A DNA stretch of 25,248 nucleotides from Chloroflexota bacterium (GCA_025449435.1 JANWJO010000139.1:1-25248), one strand, 5' to 3'. Numbered from the stretch's first letter, positions 7,934 through 15,598 are shown. Notes: generated by a model from the sequence alone, not told the origin. Made by a program: numbers and translations.

Positions 7934-8821
7934 TTACGCCCGTGAAGGCCACCAGTGCCGGCCACGCCGGTCGGTGTCGACACGAAACAACCACCCGCCG
8001 ATGGTGGTGACATACAAGGTTCTTAAGTCGGCGCCGCCGAAGGTGCAGTTCGTGGGCCGGTCGACCGGTACCGGGTGGCGCTCAAGCACATTACCGGCAG
8101 CATCAAACACGGTGATGCATGGGCCCGGGCCACCTTGTTGCCAACCGGTGGCGGCCAGGATGTTCCCGCCGGTATCGAGACACATGCCGTCGATGCCGCG
8201 GTCGGGTCCAAAGTCGTGCAGCACGCGGTGTGCCCCTAAGGACCCGTCGGGCTTGACAGGGTAGGCGCGTAGTTGCCGGACTGCCGTCACGCCGTAATCA
8301 CTTTGGGCAACATATAGCGTTTGTTCGTCAACGGAAAGCAGCAAGCCATTGGGCCGCGTCGTATCGAAGGTGACGCGGTGTATGGCCCAGTTGCCGCGAC
8401 CAGAAGGAGGTGGATCGGCTCGATACACCGAGTCGTGGTCGAGTTCGCGGTCGGCGTGGTCGTCACCATAGCGCGGGTCCGTAAACCAGATGCGACCTAG
8501 GCGATCGATAGCGAGGTCGTTGGGACTGTTGAACCGTTTCCCCTCAAATCGGTCGGCGATCACTGTCGCTGAGCCATCCGGCTCATAACGTACAACGCGC
8601 CGCCCTTTGCCTTCACACCCGTAGAGCCGGCCCTGAGCATCGAACATGAGGCCGTTGCACGCGTTGGTGCCGGTGCGATACACCGTGCTCGATCGCGTTG
8701 CCGGGTCAAAGCGCAGGACACGGTTGTTGCCGATATCGGTATAGAGCAAACCGCTACCGTCCCATGCGGGGCCTTCTGTGAGCGTGTAGGGGCCATCGAT
8801 GTGTTCAAACTGCCAGGGCAT
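7934..8821 (-). CDS. SMP-30/gluconolactonase/LRE-family beta-propeller hydrolase
   Basis: A 295-residue six-bladed beta-propeller protein of the SMP-30/gluconolactonase family, whose members are calcium- or zinc-dependent lactonases of sugar acids and some esters. The expected metal ligands are visible: E16 in LTEGPAWD, N101 in FNSPNDLAID, N158 in TTRPNGLL, and D211 in RGIDGMCLD (the catalytic Asp). Repeating blade motifs such as GRLYGCEGKGRRVVRYEPDG and GRIWFTDPRYG are present. No signal peptide is seen, so it is probably cytoplasmic. The ATG at 8821 has AAGGGAG seven bases upstream. The family's substrates vary, and no sugar-acid genes are nearby, so the substrate is unknown. Confidence 0.92.
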   Translation of the reverse strand: MPWQFEHIDGPYTLTEGPAWDGSGLLYTDIGNNRVLRFDPATRSSTVYRTGTNACNGLMFDAQGRLYGCEGKGRRVVRYEPDGSATVIADRFEGKRFNSPNDLAIDRLGRIWFTDPRYGDDHADRELDHDSVYRADPPPSGRGNWAIHRVTFDTTRPNGLLLSVDEQTLYVAQSDYGVTAVRQLRAYPVKPDGSLGAHRVLHDFGPDRGIDGMCLDTGGNILAATGWQQGGPGPCITVFDAAGNVLERHPVPVDRPTNCTFGGADLRTLYVTTIGGWLFRVDTDRRGRHWWPSRA

Positions 8822-9159
8822 GCGGCCACTCCCTTGCTAACGCCTGTCTACGGCGGGCCTAGGATACACCATTGGGTGATGAGGAGGATTGGCAGCAACC
8901 CCACCCCCTGGCGCTTGTTGTTACCCACATGTGGAGCAGGAGGGGATAAAGGCGGATGCCGCTTGGGATGGGAGGGGAACAAGGCAGAACCCCGCGCCCT
9001 CTGGGCGCGGGGTTCTGCCTTCGCACGCCGCTCGATGACATTGAATTGTGGGTAAAAGGAAGCCCCCTGACAAGGGGGGATCACAGGGGGATTCTGCCTT
9101 TCGCCCCGCCGCCCCGCCCTGAGCTCCCAGGGGTGGGGACAAGACACGACCGCCCAGTG
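8822..9159. other. Intergenic block with palindromic element, no gene seen
   Basis: These 338 bases lie between the start of the SMP-30-like gene and the end of the HD-GYP gene (both minus). Open frames here overlap each other on both strands and are built from the repeats, with no family resemblance, so I call no gene. The block holds a perfect 40-base-scale palindrome at 8981-9021, a CCCCCT/AGGGGG hairpin near 9063-9078, a further AGGGGG copy at 9085-9090, and a C-rich stretch at 9101-9120. Confidence 0.7.
8981..9021. repeat. Perfect 19-bp inverted repeat with 3-base loop
   Basis: AAGGCAGAACCCCGCGCCC (8981-8999), loop TCT, then its exact reverse complement (9003-9021). Neither side is followed by a T run, so it is not a classical intrinsic terminator, although it could end transcription of the HD-GYP gene. 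The outer word TTCTGCCTT recurs at 9092-9100, so 8981-9100 may be one repeat element of about 120 bases with short inverted ends. Its core (GCCC-TCT-GGGC followed by GCGGGG) resembles a hairpin at 22312-22322. Confidence 0.85.
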
Positions 9160-10569
9160 CTACGCGGCGACAACCACATGCTGCGATGGCGACAGCGGGA
9201 TCTCATCGACCACGGCCAGCCAATCGTCTTTAGTCAGCGCACGCACCACGATGGGGTCGAACTGCGTGGACGAGTTAGCAGCCAACTCGGCAAGTGCTTC
9301 ATCGACGCTTCTGGACTTGCGATACGGCCGGCCATCCACCATCGTGGTAAAGGAGTCAACTACCATGATGATGCGCGCCCCGAACGGAATAGCCGTTGCG
9401 GCGAGGCCAGTGGGGTAGCCCAGCCCGTCGTAGCGTTCGTGATGATGCAAAATCATGTCTACCGAAGCTTGCAGCAAGCCGTTGGCTTTCAACAGGTCAG
9501 CACCGAGCGATGGGTGTCGCTTCATAATCGCCCACTCGTCGTTGGTGAGTTTTGCCGGCTTGAGCAAGATGGCATCGGGAATACCGATTTTCCCCAGGTC
9601 GTGGAGATACGCCGATGTGCGCAAGGAATCCAATTCACGATTGCTCATACCAAGCTTCTTACCGATGCGCACTGCCAGAGCTGCCACGCGGCGAGTGTGG
9701 CCACCCGTATCGTGGTCGCGCAGGTCGAGGCTATCGACTAACGTGAGCACGATAGCTTCGTTCAAGCGGATGATCTCCGCCGTTTGCCGCAGACTGAAAT
9801 AGCTGACAACCAATGGAATGCCAGCCAGCAACAACCCAAACGGACCAATCGCACGCAGCAGCACCATAATGAGATCGCCGAGAATGCCAAGGGCCAGAAA
9901 ATTGAGGTACATCCCGCGTGACGGCCCGAATGGCGACAGCCACGCCTTGCCGACTGGCTTGCCTTCATACAGCGCGAGCGCCATCCCCAACAGGCCAAGG
10001 TTGACACTGGCATACACGATCGAACTGAGGATAGGGCCCACCACCATCGAACCAATTTCCGGTGGAATGGGAAGGGCTCGCACGAGTTGGTACACCACCG
10101 AACCTGCAAACGCAGCGCCAGCCAGCATGCTGCGATTGACAACAAACGACCGCACCGGATTGATGCTATTGCGCAATTGATTGAGCGTGACGCTGCCGAG
10201 TGCAACGGCCAGCATGGCGATCGGTGTTGGTAAGATGAAAATAGCCGCGGAACTCACAGCGAATCCGGTTGAAACAAACGACCGCACTTTGCCCGGTCGG
10301 GGGACGTCGAACTCGCCCGCATGGGCAATCAGGCCGAAAACGGTCCAGGGAAGCAAGTCGGCCCAGTCGGCGCGTGACACCGGATTAATGATATAGGCGG
10401 CGCACCACCCGGCGCCAATGATCAGGAATAAGAAGACGACGAACACGCGCGCATTGAAGGGTACTTGCTCGCCGGGACGCAGGGCAACGGTGCGACCAAC
10501 CAGTCGCGTAAGCATGGTGATCAGTGTGGCTCTTGGAGTGGAAGCGTTTGCAGGCGCCGCGAGTGGCAT
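9160..10569 (-). CDS. Membrane-anchored HD-GYP protein (c-di-GMP phosphodiesterase family)
   Basis: A protein of 469 residues from ATG 10569 (AGGGAG about 11 bases upstream); a GTG at 10611 would add 14 residues but has no ribosome-binding site. Numbered from the longer form, residues 52-280 form about seven to eight hydrophobic membrane segments. The C-terminal domain begins near 288 and has the HD-GYP set: DHDTGGHTRRVA (H305), YLHDLGKIGIPD (H337/D338, K341), the HHHERYDGLGYP signature (389-400), and VDSFTTMVDGRPYR. These are the metal and substrate residues of c-di-GMP phosphodiesterases. The N-terminal part probably senses a membrane or extracellular cue. A riboswitch-like RNA with a c-di-GMP-I core lies in its leader at 10829-10900, suggesting feedback. 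Biochemical activity is inferred, not shown. Confidence 0.92.
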   Translation of the reverse strand: MPLAAPANASTPRATLITMLTRLVGRTVALRPGEQVPFNARVFVVFLFLIIGAGWCAAYIINPVSRADWADLLPWTVFGLIAHAGEFDVPRPGKVRSFVSTGFAVSSAAIFILPTPIAMLAVALGSVTLNQLRNSINPVRSFVVNRSMLAGAAFAGSVVYQLVRALPIPPEIGSMVVGPILSSIVYASVNLGLLGMALALYEGKPVGKAWLSPFGPSRGMYLNFLALGILGDLIMVLLRAIGPFGLLLAGIPLVVSYFSLRQTAEIIRLNEAIVLTLVDSLDLRDHDTGGHTRRVAALAVRIGKKLGMSNRELDSLRTSAYLHDLGKIGIPDAILLKPAKLTNDEWAIMKRHPSLGADLLKANGLLQASVDMILHHHERYDGLGYPTGLAATAIPFGARIIMVVDSFTTMVDGRPYRKSRSVDEALAELAANSSTQFDPIVVRALTKDDWLAVVDEIPLSPSQHVVVAA

Positions 10570-10646
10570 TCGGTCCGGCACTCCCTGGTCTCTCTGGGCG
10601 AACTTACTCACGCAGTTGAGTATGTCAACGACCCTTTAAAGCCAGG

Positions 10647-10673
10647 GCGGGGGAGCCGCTTGGGCCCCCCCGC
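10647..10673 (-). terminator. Strong GC hairpin, terminator-like, in the HD-GYP leader
   Basis: On the minus strand GCGGGGGGGCC pairs with GGCTCCCCCGC around a CAAGC loop: 11 pairs including one G-T. It is followed by CCTGGCTTTAAAG, so only a weak T run. It sits between the riboswitch-like RNA and the HD-GYP start, the place where a regulated terminator would be expected. I cannot show an exclusive antiterminator pairing with the upstream RNA. Confidence 0.45.
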
Positions 10674-10696
10674 TCGGGGAAGGATTGGCCTAGTAC

Positions 10697-10747
10697 CTAG
10701 CCGCCGATGGTGGCGTCGGCATCAGCCGTGACGAAGTGCGTGCGCAT
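10697..10747 (-). CDS. Possible 16-residue leader ORF 2
   Basis: ATG at 10747 to TAG at 10697, encoding MRTHFVTADADATIGG. Its ATG overlaps the stop of the tiny ORF before it as TAATG, and AAAGG lies ten bases upstream. No family is recognised. It may be a translated leader peptide or chance. Confidence 0.25.
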   Translation of the reverse strand: MRTHFVTADADATIGG

Positions 10748-10794
10748 TATCCATTTACCTTTACTTTGGGAATCTCAATGGTGAGGGTGGGCAC
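10747..10794 (-). CDS. Possible 15-residue leader ORF 1
   Basis: GTG at 10794 to TAA at 10747, encoding MPTLTIEIPKVKVNG. GGGAG lies eight bases upstream, a good ribosome-binding site, and the ORF begins about 35 bases after the riboswitch-like RNA. No family is recognised. The good ribosome-binding site and the TAATG junction are the only evidence for translation. Confidence 0.3.
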   Translation of the reverse strand: MPTLTIEIPKVKVNG

Positions 10795-10828
10795 TTGATG
10801 TACTCCCAAAGCCCGCATTCGAATGAGC

Positions 10829-10900
10829 GCGGCCGCACATAGCCGTTTTGGCTATCGCCCGACGCTTTGCGCCGTCGCTTTTTCAGCGACAGTGCCCTTG
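10829..10900 (-). promoter_or_regulatory. Class-I c-di-GMP riboswitch-like RNA (GGC variant)
   Basis: Read on the minus strand: AAGGGCAC (10899-10892); a hairpin GTCGCT-GAAAA-AGCGAC (10890-10874); GGCGCAAAGC (10873-10864); GTCGGGC; then a hairpin ATAGCC-AAAAC-GGCTAT (10855-10839); then GTGC. GCAC (10895-10892) can pair with GTGC (10838-10835) to close the junction. The order (AGGGCA strand, GAAA-loop hairpin, CGCAAAGC strand, third hairpin starting with a GGG-containing strand) matches class-I c-di-GMP (GEMM) riboswitches. In the classic family the sequence before GCAAAGC is GAC, whose A stacks between the two guanines of the ligand; here it is GGC, as in the Rfam variant I recall as c-di-GMP-I-GGC. 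It lies about 260 bases upstream of the HD-GYP start on the same strand. The 3' strand (TGCGGCCGC) fits the consensus less well, so confidence is moderate. Confidence 0.55.
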
Positions 10901-10995
10901 TCTAAAAGAACGATTACCGCTGTTATTTGCATCCCCGTGACTTCCTGCAGTCATCGTTTGGACGGTTATTGAACTCCCAGTTCCCACGCGTTGCA

Positions 10996-11009
10996 GCATA
11001 GTACTATGC
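10996..11009. repeat. 14-bp perfect palindrome, possible operator
   Basis: GCATAGTACTATGC is its own reverse complement. It lies about 95 bases upstream of the riboswitch-like RNA on the minus strand, where an operator of the HD-GYP transcript could sit. It is a sequence observation only; no regulator is implied. Confidence 0.35.
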
Positions 11010-11320
11010 CCACAAAGTACGGGTCAATAGTAGCAGATTTGTGCTATGTCGCAACGTCGATAGTAATTTGCCGCGTCGTGTCCGGGTCGGCTCAGCAGCC
11101 GGCCTTGCACTCCATTGGTGATGATGTACTGCACCTGGCGCAGCCAGCATTGGCGTGTTCACCCTGCGGAAACGGCTGTGTACCACACCTTGTGGCGCGA
11201 TATAGACCAGTCGAATTGCGACTTTAAGGCACAGCGACGTGGCAGGGGAATGCCGGCGAAGCTTACATCAAGCAGCGGCGGCGAGCTGGCGTGCGCTGGA
11301 GCACTGAAGCGCGGACCGAA

Positions 11321-12424
11321 CTAGGTACGCGTCTCCGTGAGGCGATATGCCAGACGGTTGGCCGCTTCAATCCACGGTTTTGCCCGGTGTGGATGAGGCA
11401 TAGCGACTTCTCCAACGACCGCCAGCACAAACTCGATGTTGTCCAGGTAGTCCTGGATATGGATATACTCCGGCGCGACATGGTGATCATCGTCAGCGTT
11501 ATGGTAATTCCCCAGAGGCAAACACACGCCACCAACTTTGTACCCAAAGGCGCCGAATGCGGTGGCCTCGCATCGGCCTCCAGTCATGAGCTGGCGTTGA
11601 ATGTTGGGTGCTCGTTCACCGCGCGAACGGGCGGATTCGATCATGATGTCCCGCGTACGCATGAGAACTTCCTCGACCTCCGGGTGGAAGGAGAGCTCCC
11701 GGTCTCCGGTGCGGATCACCGTGCCGAACCCGATGGCGGCGCCAGGTAGGGCGGCGCTGCATTCGAGTGACAGGAGGAGGGCGCTCTTCGCGACCGATTC
11801 GTTGGCGGCGGCCAGCGTGGCACCAGCGAAGCCGACCTCTTCAGCTCGCGTAAACAGCAATGTTACATCGACTGGGTCAGCACTCGCTGCCAAACGCTCT
11901 GCGACGGCAAGGAGCGCCGCACACTGTGCCAGATCATCGGCCGCCCGCAAGGCAAGCAGACTGCCCACTTGTACCACAGGCTCGATGGCAAAACTGCCAA
12001 ACGCCCCCACGCGCACATCGCTGGCACGCAGGCGCACTTGCGCCCGCACCCCACTAGACCCTTCGACATACTCCAGCAGGCACGCGGACACGGTCGTCGG
12101 CCCATCGTGCAAGACAAAGGGGGTCTCGGGTGCCATCACGTGCGCTGATATACCGCCGAGCACCGAGGCCATGACTTCGTGGTCGAGCACGCGGGTCACC
12201 TCGACCCCCGGGTGATCCATGTGTGCGACGAGGACAACACCCTGCGCGGGATCACCGCGCCTGATGAAGGCCGTGAGGTTGCCGAACCGATCCGAGGCGA
12301 CGTGCAAGCCAAGGCTCTCCAGGTGGCGCCGGATGTGAGCAGCGACGAGGTGCTCGTGGAACGGTGCGGTTGGATGAATCGATACATCGTAGAGGAGCGA
12401 AAGCGCTCGATCTCTCTTCGTCAC
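11321..12424 (-). CDS. M42/M28-like zinc aminopeptidase family protein
   Basis: A 367-residue co-catalytic metallopeptidase of the M42 (glutamyl aminopeptidase/endoglucanase-like) type. Metal-ligand motifs are in the expected order: VAHMDHPG (H68, D70), RAADDLAQCAA (D163/D164), TRAEEVGFAGA (E195 catalytic, E196), SLECSAA (E221 where many family members have Asp), and GNYHNADD (H308). TGGRCEATAF near 281-290 also fits the family. The GTG start at 12424 has GAAGGG six bases upstream. It is probably a cytoplasmic aminopeptidase acting on small peptides, though some members act on other amide bonds. It is the last gene of the run that begins with the FAD subunit at 16474, 84 bases after the MoaD-like gene, so it may share the transcript. 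Confidence 0.88.
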   Translation of the reverse strand: MTKRDRALSLLYDVSIHPTAPFHEHLVAAHIRRHLESLGLHVASDRFGNLTAFIRRGDPAQGVVLVAHMDHPGVEVTRVLDHEVMASVLGGISAHVMAPETPFVLHDGPTTVSACLLEYVEGSSGVRAQVRLRASDVRVGAFGSFAIEPVVQVGSLLALRAADDLAQCAALLAVAERLAASADPVDVTLLFTRAEEVGFAGATLAAANESVAKSALLLSLECSAALPGAAIGFGTVIRTGDRELSFHPEVEEVLMRTRDIMIESARSRGERAPNIQRQLMTGGRCEATAFGAFGYKVGGVCLPLGNYHNADDDHHVAPEYIHIQDYLDNIEFVLAVVGEVAMPHPHRAKPWIEAANRLAYRLTETRT

Positions 12425-12508
12425 CTGCTGCCCTTCAGTGCCGTGTTGCTCGTCGCAGCCACAGACTACGCACGACGGGTAACGCCTGCGTGGCAGTAGT
12501 CGGAAAGT

Positions 12509-12802
12509 CTACGTTGGGGCTGCCAATTCTGGGGGTATTAACCCGCCGCCAATCGCCGGTACAAAGTGCAGTTCGCTGGCGGATGTCAGCCGTTCGTCCA
12601 TGTTGCGCGACGCGAAAACGCCGTCAATGGTGAGCGCGATACCTGGGCGGAGGTGACCCTCCTGGCACAAGCGGTCGCTGATGCCTGGGTAGGCCGCATC
12701 CAACCGGTCGACGACTTCGGCTACGGTGGATCCCGCAACCGTCACCTGGCGCTCCCCGATGGTGAGCGAGCGCAACAGCGCGGGTATCCACACGATAGCC
12801 AT
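12509..12802 (-). CDS. MoaD/ThiS-family sulfur-carrier-like protein with C-terminal tail
   Basis: A 97-residue beta-grasp protein. IPALLRSLTIGERQVTVAG, TVAEVVDRLDAAYPGI, IDGVFASRNMDERLTSASEL and HFVPAIGGG fit the MoaD/ThiS ubiquitin-like fold, which carries sulfur as a C-terminal thiocarboxylate on a diglycine. Here the glycines (85-87) are followed by ten more residues, LIPPELAAPT, so the protein could not be activated without trimming, unless it has lost carrier function. The ATG at 12802 has AGAGGG ten bases upstream. It follows the molybdenum subunit gene by 19 bases on the same strand, which suggests a link to cofactor supply for that enzyme, such as molybdopterin synthesis or cofactor sulfuration. 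This role is inferred from position. Confidence 0.85.
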   Translation of the reverse strand: MAIVWIPALLRSLTIGERQVTVAGSTVAEVVDRLDAAYPGISDRLCQEGHLRPGIALTIDGVFASRNMDERLTSASELHFVPAIGGGLIPPELAAPT

Positions 12803-12821
12803 GCGCGAGCGGCCCTCTTTT

Positions 12822-15107
12822 TTAAATTATGCCGGTTGCCTTCAGCACCACGGCCGGAGACATGGGCAACTCGCGGATGCGCACACCCGTCGCACGCGCA
12901 ACCGCGTTGGCGATGGCCGCGAGCGGCGGCACAATCGGCACTTCGCCAACGCCCCGCACACCGTAGGGGTGACCCGGGAAGGGCTTTTCGACGATAATCG
13001 TCTCGATCGGCGGCACGTCGAGCGTGGTGGGCATACGGTAGTCGAGCAAATTGGCGTTGCGTAAGCGGCCTTCGTGGTCGTAGTCGTAGGTCTCATTGAG
13101 CGCCCAACCGATCCCCTGCGCCGCGCCGCCTTGCATTTGGCCCTCGACATAGGCGGGGTGGATGGCCGTTCCGGCGTCCTGTATCACCGTATACCGAAGC
13201 ACTTGTACCTTGCCGGTGTCTGGGTCAACTTCGACGTCGGCGATATGCACACCAAATGCGCCGCCAACATCGTGGGGGTCGGCGGTTCCGTAGCCGGCAA
13301 TGGGCGCGCCGGCACTGTGGAGCTTCTCGGCAAGCTCCTTGATGGTCGCGTGTTTGGTGGCATCGGCCGAGGTTGTGAGGACGCCGCGGCTGATCGTCAC
13401 GCTATCGGCTGGAACCTTCCACAGCTCGGCCGTTCGGGCGATGATCTTCCGCTTGATGTCGAGTGCCGCCTCGTGCGCTGCCATGCCGCTGGCGTAGGTG
13501 GTACGGCTGCCACCGGTCACATCGTTGTAGCCCACCGAATCGGTGTCAGCGACCTGCGGCTTGACGTCCGCAACGTCGACCCCTAGCGTTTCGGCGAACT
13601 GCATAGCGAGGGAGGCGCGTGTGCCGCCGATATCCGTCGACCCTTCGACCAGGTTAAGTGACCCATCGGCGTTGAGACTGGCAGACACGGCGGACTTGAG
13701 GCCCACATTGAACCAGAATCCGGATGCCATGCCCCGGCCGCGATGCTTGCCCGTCAGTGGGGTCTTCCAGTGATCGCTGGCCTCCGCGGCTGCCAGCACC
13801 TCCAGGTTGCCAATGCTGCCAAACGTGCTGCCACCGACGCGGCGCGAACCTTCCGTGGAGGCATTCATCTTGTGGATGGTGAAGGGGTCGATGTTGAGCT
13901 TCTGGGCCAGTTCATCGATCACGGACTCGCACGCGAAGCAGGCGGCCGGGGCCCCAGGTGCTCGATAGGCCGAGGTTTTCGGCCGGTTGACGAGGACGTC
14001 GTAGCCATCCACCAGCATATTGGGTACGTCATACGCGGCGAAAATGCATTGGACGCCGGCGCCAATTGCTGAGCCAGCGAATGCACCGGCCTCGTAGGCC
14101 ATATAAGCTTGCAGCGCTGTGAGCTGGCCGTTGTTCTTGATACCCGCCTTGATGCGTATGTAGCCACCTGAGGTCGGGCCGGTGCCTTCGAGCACTTCAG
14201 CGCGAGTCATGGTGAGCTTGACCGGCCTGTTGGTTTTCTTGGAGAGCAACGCGGCGAGTGGCTCGAGGTACACGGCGATCTTGCCGCCGAAGCCGCCGCC
14301 GATCTCCATCGGGATGACCTTGATGTGCGATACCGGCACCTTCAGCAGTTCCGACAGTTCGCCGCGCGCGGAGAACGCACCCTGAGTGCTCGTCCACACC
14401 GTGAGGTTGCCATCGAGCGACCAGAACGCGGTGCCGTTCTGCGGCTCGATGTAGCCCTGGTGCACCATGTTGGTGGTGAATTCGCGCTCGATCACTAAGT
14501 CTGCCGCTTTGAAACCCGCCTCGACATCGCCAAGGTCCATATGAATGTGCTCGGCAATATTGCTGGCCGTCGTGGCCTCACCCGCTAGCGACTTCGTTCG
14601 CAGGTTTTCATTGAGGAGGGGCGCCGATGGTTTCATCGCTTCGCGGACATCCATAACTGGCGTGAGCACGTCGTACTCGACGTGGATGTGCCCCAGCGCT
14701 TCTTCAGCGAGGTGGACGTTGTTAGCAGCAACCGCCGCTACGGCGTGGCCACGATACAGCACCTTACGCGAAGCAAGCACGTTTTCGCTCAGGTCGCTGA
14801 GGCTGGCGGTGCTCTCGCCGAGGTCGGCGATTTCGTCCTTCAGGCGGGGCAAGTCGGCTGCCGTCACGACGGCGTGTACCCCGGGCATCGCCAGCGCTTT
14901 GCTTGCGTCGATGCTCACGATGCGCGCGTGCGCGTGAGGACTGCGCAACACTTTGCCGTACAGCATGCCCGCCAGCACGATATCAGCACCGTATTTGGCG
15001 CGTCCGGTGACTTTGTCCATGCCATCTGGACGGATCGGCCGCGTTCCGATGACGCGGTATTGCTGGTCGGGTGCCCTCGATGGTGCTGGGCGATCTTCGA
15101 TCTTCAT
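12822..15107 (-). CDS. Xanthine dehydrogenase/CoxL-family molybdenum hydroxylase large subunit
   Basis: A 761-residue molybdopterin-cytosine-dinucleotide-type hydroxylase subunit. The N-terminal domain begins at the conserved RPIRPDGMDKVTGRAKYGAD. Cofactor-binding motifs include EIGGGFGGK (268-276), GGSTFGSIGN, and QDAGTAIHPAYVEGQMQGG. The catalytic Glu is E722 in YGVRGVGEVP. At the position of the carbon monoxide dehydrogenase loop AYRCSFR this protein has AYRAPGAP (380-387), so it lacks the Cys and is not a form I CO dehydrogenase. The substrate is likely a heterocycle, aldehyde or aromatic, and cannot be named. The ATG at 15107 has AAGGAG seven bases upstream and overlaps the stop of the 2Fe-2S gene as ATGA, so the two are translationally coupled. 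Confidence 0.94.
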   Translation of the reverse strand: MKIEDRPAPSRAPDQQYRVIGTRPIRPDGMDKVTGRAKYGADIVLAGMLYGKVLRSPHAHARIVSIDASKALAMPGVHAVVTAADLPRLKDEIADLGESTASLSDLSENVLASRKVLYRGHAVAAVAANNVHLAEEALGHIHVEYDVLTPVMDVREAMKPSAPLLNENLRTKSLAGEATTASNIAEHIHMDLGDVEAGFKAADLVIEREFTTNMVHQGYIEPQNGTAFWSLDGNLTVWTSTQGAFSARGELSELLKVPVSHIKVIPMEIGGGFGGKIAVYLEPLAALLSKKTNRPVKLTMTRAEVLEGTGPTSGGYIRIKAGIKNNGQLTALQAYMAYEAGAFAGSAIGAGVQCIFAAYDVPNMLVDGYDVLVNRPKTSAYRAPGAPAACFACESVIDELAQKLNIDPFTIHKMNASTEGSRRVGGSTFGSIGNLEVLAAAEASDHWKTPLTGKHRGRGMASGFWFNVGLKSAVSASLNADGSLNLVEGSTDIGGTRASLAMQFAETLGVDVADVKPQVADTDSVGYNDVTGGSRTTYASGMAAHEAALDIKRKIIARTAELWKVPADSVTISRGVLTTSADATKHATIKELAEKLHSAGAPIAGYGTADPHDVGGAFGVHIADVEVDPDTGKVQVLRYTVIQDAGTAIHPAYVEGQMQGGAAQGIGWALNETYDYDHEGRLRNANLLDYRMPTTLDVPPIETIIVEKPFPGHPYGVRGVGEVPIVPPLAAIANAVARATGVRIRELPMSPAVVLKATGII

Positions 15108-15595
15108 CGCGTGGCTCCTTCTAATTGCTTGGCGTTGGAGGCTGACTTTACCGCGGCGATGATTTTGTCGTAGCCGGTGCAGCGGCAGAGATTACCGGCC
15201 AGCCAGTAGCGAATCTCGTGATCGGTGGGGTGCGGGTTGTGGTTGAGCAGTGCTCGAGACGCCATCAAGAAGCCTGGCGTGCAGATGCCGCACTGGAGAG
15301 CGGCGTTTTCCAGGAAAGCGATCTGCAATGGGTCCAATTGTGTGCCGTGTGCGAGCCCCTCGACGGTGGTGACGGCCTTGCCTTCGGTCTCTACTGCCAG
15401 AACCAGGCACGAGTTCACCAACCGGCCATCAAGCATCACGCTACAGGCACCACAGTTGCCGTTGTTACAACCCTCTTTGGCGCCGGTCAGTTGCAGTGTC
15501 TCACGCAGCACTTCCAGCAAGCTTTGCCGTGGTTCACAGAGGAAGGCCGTTCCATCGCCGTTGATGGTCGTATCGACTTGTGTAAGCTTAGCCAT
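15104..15595 (-). CDS. Molybdenum hydroxylase 2Fe-2S subunit (CoxS/XdhC-like)
   Basis: A 163-residue subunit carrying two 2Fe-2S clusters that pass electrons from the molybdenum site to FAD. The plant-ferredoxin-like cluster uses C43, C48, C51 and C63 (GCNNGNCGACSVMLDG and NSC). The second cluster uses C102, C105, C137 and C139 (QCGICTPGF and LCRCTGYDKI). Length and motif spacing match the family exactly. The ATG at 15595 has AAGGGG nine bases upstream. It starts three bases after the FAD subunit gene and overlaps the large subunit gene by four bases, a compact medium-small-large operon. Confidence 0.96.
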   Translation of the reverse strand: MAKLTQVDTTINGDGTAFLCEPRQSLLEVLRETLQLTGAKEGCNNGNCGACSVMLDGRLVNSCLVLAVETEGKAVTTVEGLAHGTQLDPLQIAFLENAALQCGICTPGFLMASRALLNHNPHPTDHEIRYWLAGNLCRCTGYDKIIAAVKSASNAKQLEGATR

Positions 15596-15598
15596 CGC

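Larger units (their letters stand above)
10570..11320. other. Long leader of the HD-GYP gene plus intergenic DNA
   Basis: About 750 bases between the M42-like peptidase stop (11321) and the HD-GYP start. From the gene outward on the minus strand it holds a strong GC hairpin (10647-10673), two tiny coupled ORFs (10697-10794), the riboswitch-like RNA (10829-10900), and then a palindrome (10996-11009). The part from 11010 to 11320 shows nothing I can identify; the open frames in it on either strand lack family resemblance. Confidence 0.7.

Noticed and set aside
9003..9025. Intrinsic terminator at the 8981-9021 palindrome.
   Set aside because: The stem is strong but no T run follows on either strand, so I list it as a repeat rather than a terminator.
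11115..11324. Plus-strand open frame of 69 codons that faintly resembles the N-terminus of some transposases (HPAETAVYHTLW).
   Set aside because: The resemblance covers about a dozen residues, there is no catalytic motif, no inverted ends and no ribosome-binding site; probably chance.
12822..15107. Carbon monoxide dehydrogenase large subunit.
   Set aside because: The active-site loop reads AYRAPGAP and lacks the Cys of the form I AYRCSFR motif.
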